Assembly (NCBI GenBank): GCA_029721515.1
Contig: CM056556.1
Coordinates: 15,210,098 to 15,274,097, forward strand
DNA length: 64,000 nucleotides
Source: Synanceia verrucosa
Lineage: Eukaryota > Chordata > Actinopteri > Perciformes > Synanceiidae
Reading direction: 5' to 3'
Shown here: positions 59,920 through 64,000 of the stretch, in pieces
Numbering within the stretch: the stretch's first letter is position 1
Layout: each line of letters opens with the position of its first letter
Made by a program: the position numbers and the translations under genes
Notes under the pieces: model-generated
Told to the model about the DNA's origin: nothing
The model's input: the letters and a program-made list of their open reading frames with translations, nothing else
Database searches by the model: none

Positions 59920-62900
59920 TTAATTTATCCACATAAACCTGGGTTTGGGCCAAAACTGATTCTGGACTTTGTTGGAGTCCACACTGTCTGATGTGAGTGT
60001 GGGGGCGATGGGGTGCGGTGAAGCCAGGGACAAGCATGCAGCCAGGAGGCCCATCCTCACACAGCTGTCTGTGTCTTGCTCCTTGAGAATCCCAGCCATT
60101 AAAGCACCTGCAAGACTGCAGACAGAATGGAGATGAGTGTCTTTTTGTTTGAATGCTGTTGACTCACAATGATGAGGCTTGGAAAAAAATTAACAAATAG
60201 GGAAGATGAAGTAGGTCAACTAAATTTTCAGCACCTGTCTCCTGCTCCAGACACATTCACTGTGTCAACCGTTGTCACTGCCAGTGCTGGGTAGTGGACA
60301 GCACACAGCTGCCTCCTCTGCAAACACAGGTGCAGTAAAGATTTCACTATAGTAATGTTCTTCATCATGATCAGTTTAACTATAAGTTGCCCCTACCCTA
60401 TTCTGTTTTCTCGGCTGCAGGTTGACCGAGCCTGCATCATGCTCTCCACACACCAGCATCCCACAGGCGCCCAATGTCACTACAAGACATTGGAGATGCT
60501 CCAGTAGGGGGCCTGAGAGAGCCACAGCAACACTCAGCACGTCCTCCAGGGAGCTCGGCAGCACTGCAACCCCATAAAAACAAAACCACATCCTCGATCA
60601 CTATCACACTATTTCCATTTTTCACAAGAGCCCTAACTGCAACAGCTATACGTGGGAACAGGCGTTTGAGAGCATGAGGGAGTAAAAAAAAAAAAGAAGT
60701 TGAACCACCAAATGTTAATGAAGGAATACACTTTACCTTCAGGTGTTTTGAGACCAAGTGTTTTGCTCATGTTGCACAATTCCTCCAGGTTAGGGGATGA
60801 ATAGGACAGAGATTTCCAGGCATCTGACAGGAAAGGCTTACACGCCTTATTTGAATCTGTTGGCTCATACCAAACTGTGAAATTGATTGTATTCAATTAA
60901 AATCAATGAACAATTCTGGTCCCAATCATTCTTGGTAATCATCTCTCCCCATGCTTACCATTGATGTTGTGTTTTTTGGCAATGGAGCAAACATAGTTTA
61001 TGGTGGAGACAGGAATGTTTCCATCAAGACACACAAGAGTGGCTGACAAAAGCTGCTTCTCAAACTGTGACACCTATAAGAAGTTATTCAAAGAAGGAGT
61101 AATTAACGGAAATGTGTGCATTTCAGGGGTATAATAACAAAATGGAATATAATATGCATAACTATCTACTAGAGTATAATCACCTGAAATTAAGAATTGT
61201 TTTGATCTTATTAGGATGAGCCCTTCATATCTGCAAAGGAAGAGGGTCCTCTTCATGTCATGAGTCTGTGAGTCTTGTTGTGTTGCCATGCTGTGCTTCT
61301 ATGATAACCTAGAATGGACATACTAAACCTTTTAATGTGTTTTATGTTACCTAAGGGCCACTGTAGTTCTCTACGGTTGCAATCTGCAACTCCTCCACTA
61401 GATGCTGCCAAATCCTACAAACTGCATCTTACTGTGAGTAAACTTTATTTCTGTAGCACATTTCTAAACAACAAGTACAACAAGAGTTTCAGGGGATGGT
61501 CGAATAAAGAAAAAATAAAACGATCCCCCTTTTTCTTGAGCATGCGATATGATCACCAAGGGGGATCATCATGGCATACATGAGCAAGCACATTAATTAT
61601 GGCGTGATGTCTACATGCAGCAGGTTTAGAATTTCATCTAGTATGTGCATGTGTCTCCTCCAGCCCATGCCAGCACAGGAATTGGGGCTGGCAATATTGA
61701 CTGTGAATTGTAATGTCCAGTATATTCAATGGCTATACCCAAATAAAAAGAATTAAGAACTATAACATAAATTAGTGAATTTATTTCTGAATATGGTATT
61801 GGAACACAACTACATTGTCAGTGATACTTACATATTGCTCTGTGATCTGCTGATGAATATCCATGTCCCCCAGGCCAAGACTCAGTTCTCCATTCTTAGT
61901 GAAAACAGCACAGTAAGTCGCTGTGCTTTGCCCTTCTAGCCTGGCCACACCACTTGTGTTCTTACAGAATGAAGAAAGACAGCCAAGAAGTTCACATATT
62001 TAATTCTAAAAGGGATTTATAATCATACTTGGTAATAAACACCTGGTTTATGTTTACATACCATATGTTTACAATAGTTTAACACTGCTTCACTGTGTAA
62101 ATCAGCTCCAGTAGCTGAAATGAACAGGGGACTATGGCCTAATCGACTCAGACAGTCTGGAGGAAAAGCACCAAAGAAGTGAGAAACTGTGTTGAACTAG
62201 ACAACAAGAAGTGACAACATGTGCATAATCAGATAAAAATGCACCAGCAATGTTCCGTCCTACACCACCAAATGACTGAAATACACTTCCTGGGTTGGTC
62301 TGTCCAAACTGAAAGAGACAACAAGTTTGCTCAGAAGTAACCTACAATAATATGGTCTTATATAATTTGTAATAGGAAAAATCACACTTACGCATGTTTT
62401 CTTATGTGCTTTGGCAATAAAATCAACATTTATTCCCCCTATGACGACCTGTGAAAGAACAGCATTATGGTTACTGTATTGTGGCTGTAATGTATAATAA
62501 TCAAGTCCATCATCTGTGTTATACTCACAATATCTGATCCTGAGTCTGATGAATGTTTGCCATGATGATGAGTCTTGCCTTTTAATCTTCTCTCAGTTTC
62601 TTTTGACAGTGCACAGGCTATCTGGCTGCCCACTTTGGCATTGTTATGAATGAGAGCAATGTCTAAGAACATATCAGGTTGAGGATTTTTTTTTTTTTTT
62701 AGCTGTGTTATACAGCACTGCAACATGGCCTATGATAAACTCTTTCAGTCTGTGCCCTTTCCCTTCCAAAGAATTTGATATGATCAGCTTCAGTTCTCAG
62801 TTATTCAGATTGTCAGAAGGATACTGGCCTGAAGGGACTTTCCTTCAGTCAGCTCATTGACCTTTTGAAGAATGAACGGTGTCACATCTCTTCCAGTTAT

Positions 62901-63940
62901 ACCTGTGGCACTGTATATGTAAGAGATCAGAAATTACAAATTTCATTAAATTTGTCATGACCATACAGAGATGCAGAGAGGAATGTTCCCCTGATGTGAA
63001 CAGTGCTGAGAAAGTAAAAGTACAACAGATTACAAGTTGCAGAGACTTTCTGTACCTTGCCTCTGTTACTGCAGTCTGTATGGCTTCCTCTATCAGCTGG
63101 CCGGCTGCTGCGTGCTCCTCTGGGATGGGCACCGCTAACAGGACCCCACTTTGGAGACCCAGTGACAGAGTGCTCGCTGAATGATGTGAATTCATAACAG
63201 GTATGAGAGAAAAATAAATGTTGGTGTTAAAGGTCAAAGACAAAATGGTGATATACCAATGAGTTTTGCTGCCTCCTCTGGGTTGTGGACTTCGCACGCA
63301 GATGTGAATCCACTTTGTGGAGAGAAGAAGGCTGGGAAATTTTTTGATCCTCCATAAGTGGCCACGCACACACCCTGCGTCTCCTAATAAAACATATAAT
63401 AATGGTCTACATTATTTAATTAGCTTATTAACACATTTTGACTTATTTATACCCTATTCCTCTCTTTCCTCCGATTTACTATATTGATTTTTAATTCCCC
63501 CCCCCACACACACACAGAAAAACAAAAACACAAAAATGAAAGGGCTGTCTGCTCCATGTTCACCCTGCCTTGTACATGTTCATCATAAACTAAAAGATTG
63601 CTATTGCATAATTTCTTTACATAAGAACACAATCAATTGCGAAATACAGTACCAGTATCACTGTACATTGCCAAAATTATATTAATATTCTTACAAGGAA
63701 CTCCAAGGTGCGACCGATGTCCAGAATAGATTTGACACCAGCAGAGACGACAGCAATGGGAGTCCTGCCCAGTTCTGTCAGATCTGCACTGATGTCTAGA
63801 CCTGGAAGAATAACCATTTTCTCTGTGATGATTGAAAAAAATACTTCACATAACTAATAACACAATATTTACATGTTCCTATTCACATGTTGAAGAAAAC
63901 TTGATATTTCTCGCATTACCTTTGTGTATTCCTGCCATTT
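59920..63940 (-). CDS. pseudouridine-5'-phosphate glycosidase / pseudouridine kinase fusion (5' end outside window)
   Basis: A bifunctional catabolic enzyme. The kinase half phosphorylates pseudouridine; the glycosidase half splits pseudouridine 5'-phosphate to uracil and ribose 5-phosphate. Fifteen exons are visible (minus, 5' to 3'): 63920-63940, 63695-63801, 63257-63383, 63056-63176, 62825-62910, 62529-62662, 62392-62448, 62245-62308, 62062-62156, 61832-61960, 60959-61073, 60737-60874, 60397-60563, 60235-60317, 59920-60115. Phases are consistent and give 545 residues plus stop. Glycosidase landmarks: LDISADLTELGRTP, then VVSAGVKSILD, whose Lys (codon 63733-63731) corresponds to the Schiff-base lysine of bacterial PsuG, and NIALIHNNAKVGSQIA. 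Kinase (PfkB) landmarks: VVIGGINVDF, SFGGVGRNIAD, WYEPTD, LVVTLGACG and the anion-hole signature DTVNVSGAGD. The first ~150 residues lie beyond 64000. It lies in tandem upstream of cnot4. No break seen. Confidence 0.93.
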
Positions 63941-64000
63941 CTGTGTCAAAGAAACTATTTTGCATTGACAAAATAACAGATTCTTGTGTCCTGATTTAAA
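63941..64000 (-). other. intron of the pseudouridine gene at the window edge
   Basis: A polypyrimidine stretch and acceptor (tttctttgacacag on the minus strand) precede the first visible exon, so the gene continues past the right edge. Confidence 0.7.

Noticed and set aside
60566..60757. Extra exon reading RLFPRIAVAVRALVKNG in the pseudouridine kinase
   Set aside because: The flanking exons already join in phase without it, and the frame is only a read-through of the intron before the 60563 acceptor.

Overview
The window is vertebrate nuclear DNA, almost certainly from a ray-finned fish and probably a percomorph. The genes are split by GT/AG introns or are single-exon channel and receptor genes. 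The non-coding DNA is AT-rich and full of (CA)n, (CT)n and (TA)n microsatellites, Tc1-type DNA transposons, a tRNA-headed SINE and short retroelement 3' ends with heptamer or tetramer tails. The PTHrP sequence follows the piscine form. There is no bacterial, viral or CRISPR content.

Layout: 1-10.1 kb holds no recognisable gene, but it contains a SINE with target-site duplication and a teleost interspersed repeat that was later split by a retroelement. A parathyroid-hormone-related protein gene (pthlh, + strand) lies at about 10.4-12.7 kb. An intronless class A receptor gene (+) lies at 15.3-16.3 kb. A nearly intact Tc1-like element with a frameshifted transposase occupies 17.36-18.97 kb, and a deleted Tc1 remnant lies near 20.1 kb. 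From 20.3 to 29.4 kb there is intergenic DNA with a TTAA-flanked MITE at 27.05-27.80 kb. Two tandem Shaker-type potassium channel genes follow on the + strand: a Kv1.6-like gene (29.94-31.37 kb) and Kv1.1 (kcna1, 35.33-36.80 kb, with a 5'UTR intron). From 36.8 to 50.8 kb I see no gene, only repeats.

The right-hand part is on the minus strand. cnot4 (RING/RRM/CCCH E3 ligase of the CCR4-NOT complex) has 12 coding exons at 52.44-57.73 kb; all phases join to an 800-residue protein. It also has a 5'UTR exon near 59.1 kb, a likely promoter at 59.1-59.4 kb and a 3'UTR reaching about 50.8 kb. Upstream of it, and cut by the window's right edge, is a two-domain pseudouridine-5'-phosphate glycosidase/pseudouridine kinase gene (15 exons seen, 59.92-63.94 kb).

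The genes do not form one pathway. The only functional pair is the two Kv1 subunits, which can co-assemble into tetramers. I found no new biological system. The best leads are two outer-pore substitutions in the Kv1 channels, a conserved I/V RNA-editing codon in kcna1, a receptor lacking the DRY aspartate, and the intact pseudouridine catabolic fusion gene.
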